Positions 4,499 through 5,255 of a stretch of 5,255 nt of DNA are shown here, piece by piece. Positions within the stretch are counted from its first letter, which is position 1. Every line of letters begins with the position of its first letter. Location of the stretch: positions 1 to 5,255 of the forward strand of contig JACUUS010000158.1 in NCBI GenBank assembly GCA_014859215.1, given 5' to 3'. The notes under the pieces are model-generated. The model was not told where the DNA came from. It ran no database searches and saw only the letters and a program-made list of their open reading frames with translations. The position numbers and the translations under genes were made by a program. The DNA is from Dehalococcoidia bacterium (lineage in GTDB: Bacteria > Chloroflexota > Dehalococcoidia > SZUA-161).

Positions 4499-5255
4499 CT
4501 AGGCGCTGATATACGTCCGCACATAGTAGTCCATGACATTTGTCGGCTTCCACCATTTGGCGACGCCGAGGTCCTCGGCCACTTTGGCCGCGCCGAGGTA
4601 TCCGGGCCCGCCCAGTACCATGCCGCCGGGATAGGTGGAGGCGCCGCAAACATACAGGCCCTCGATAGGCGTCCTGGTGCTGGAACACTCCTGGTTGGGC
4701 CGGAAGGAAGCAAGCTGGATTGGCCGGTAATCGCCGTGCTTTATCCCGCCCCTGCGCATGTTGGGCAGACGGGTCTCTATGCCCAGCGGCGTTTCAAACG
4801 CGGCTGTAATGATCTTGTCCGGCGTCATATTGGGCGCGGCTTTCCTCCACTTCAGCAGTAAGGCTTCTTGAAGCTCCCGACCCGCTTTGTCCCAGCCTCC
4901 ATCTATCTCATAAGGCGCATGGACCTGGAAAAAGGAAACGTAGCCTCCATAAGGTGAACGCACCAGGTGTGGATCGAAAAGGCTTTCGCAGGTCGCGTGC
5001 CCGCCGAAATTGTCACCGATCCTGCCCGCGACGACGTTGTCCCAGTGCGCGAGGAGCTGGTCGACACTCTCGATGCCCACAATATTCATGAAGGCCTCGT
5101 TTAACCAGGGGTCGTCGCATCTGTATCTGGGAGGTTCCTTCGACGCCACGTGGAGCGTATAGTAGCTCCACTTGTCGTATTTCCATCCCTGGACCGCTTC
5201 CCGCAGGTCTGGAGGTAAGTTCTCGGACCCTACGAGGTCGAGGAATGTAGTGTGT
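4499..5255 (-). CDS. Phytoene-dehydrogenase-like FAD-dependent oxidoreductase, C-terminal part (cut by window edge)
   Basis: The frame is open from the right edge (first whole codon at 5254) and gives 251 residues of a protein whose start lies outside the window; the GTG at 5149 is internal. It reads as the C-terminal half of a COG1233-type flavoprotein: T-F-L-D-L-V-G-S-E-N-L-P near the visible start, then W-S-Y-Y-T-L-H-V-A and E-P-P-R-Y, as in the family's substrate domain. The FAD-binding ending is classical: G-L-Y-V-C-G-A-S-T-Y-P-G-G-M-V-L-G-G-P-G followed by A-A-K-V-A-E-D (visible residues about 199-229). The tail ends Y-V-R-T-Y-I-S-A. It lies 67 bp upstream of a second, related gene, so the two are probably one operon whose promoter is outside the window. 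They may act as a pair or on successive steps. Substrate is unknown. Confidence 0.88.
   Translation of the reverse strand, partial: HTTFLDLVGSENLPPDLREAVQGWKYDKWSYYTLHVASKEPPRYRCDDPWLNEAFMNIVGIESVDQLLAHWDNVVAGRIGDNFGGHATCESLFDPHLVRSPYGGYVSFFQVHAPYEIDGGWDKAGRELQEALLLKWRKAAPNMTPDKIITAAFETPLGIETRLPNMRRGGIKHGDYRPIQLASFRPNQECSSTRTPIEGLYVCGASTYPGGMVLGGPGYLGAAKVAEDLGVAKWWKPTNVMDYYVRTYISA

Noticed and set aside
4259..4861. Plus-strand frame of 200 codons across the junction of the two flavoprotein genes
   Set aside because: It is antisense to both flavoproteins and has low-complexity Leu/Pro-rich composition typical of a shadow frame.
4499..5149. Reading the upstream flavoprotein as starting at GTG 5149
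   Set aside because: The frame stays open to the window edge and the residues before 5149 match the family, so GTG 5149 is an internal valine.

Overview
The window is 5.3 kb of gene-dense bacterial DNA, moderately GC-rich by eye. It has two convergent gene blocks and no RNA genes, CRISPR array or insertion sequence that I could see. GTG starts, frequent AGG arginine codons and the gene mix are compatible with a Chloroflexota (Dehalococcoidia-like) or other anaerobic sediment lineage. The mix is a ubiquitin-like protein, a FAS1-type MaoC dehydratase half, a YbaN/DUF454 protein, a nitroreductase and a tandem pair of phytoene-dehydrogenase-like flavoproteins. The taxonomic guess is inference and weak.

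Left block, plus strand (1-2655). The window opens in a reading frame (1-219) that looks protein-like but carries an in-frame TAA at 28-30, so it is probably a decayed or 5'-cut gene end. One base after its final stop begins a small single-domain protein (221-457). It matches the prokaryotic Multi-ubiquitin beta-grasp family by motif and ends in a C-terminal glycine. After a 121-bp gap comes a single-hotdog, MaoC N-terminal-like dehydratase subunit (579-1061). A second gap of 98 bp holds a weak hairpin and an extended -10 element placed so that transcription would start at, or next to, the ATG of a YbaN/DUF454 membrane protein (1160-1660). That gene overlaps an FMN nitroreductase (1638-2342), which overlaps a small membrane-anchored protein of unknown function (2335-2655). 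The last three genes are clearly one translationally coupled unit.

Right block, minus strand (5255 to 2701). Two COG1233-type FAD-dependent oxidoreductases lie in tandem 67 bp apart. The upstream one is cut by the window edge. It keeps the classical C-terminal FAD motif (PGGM-x-x-GGPG). The downstream one is full length (576 aa) and keeps the N-terminal Rossmann motif, but has a very different C-terminal signature with two cysteines. The blocks converge at 2656-2700, where there is a 6-bp inverted repeat.

The flavoproteins, nitroreductase and MaoC subunit suggest redox and acyl-CoA or lipid-like substrate metabolism, but nothing here fixes a pathway. The item most worth following is the stand-alone ubiquitin-like protein. 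None of its usual partners (E1, E2, JAB peptidase) is visible in the window, though they could lie to the left of position 1.
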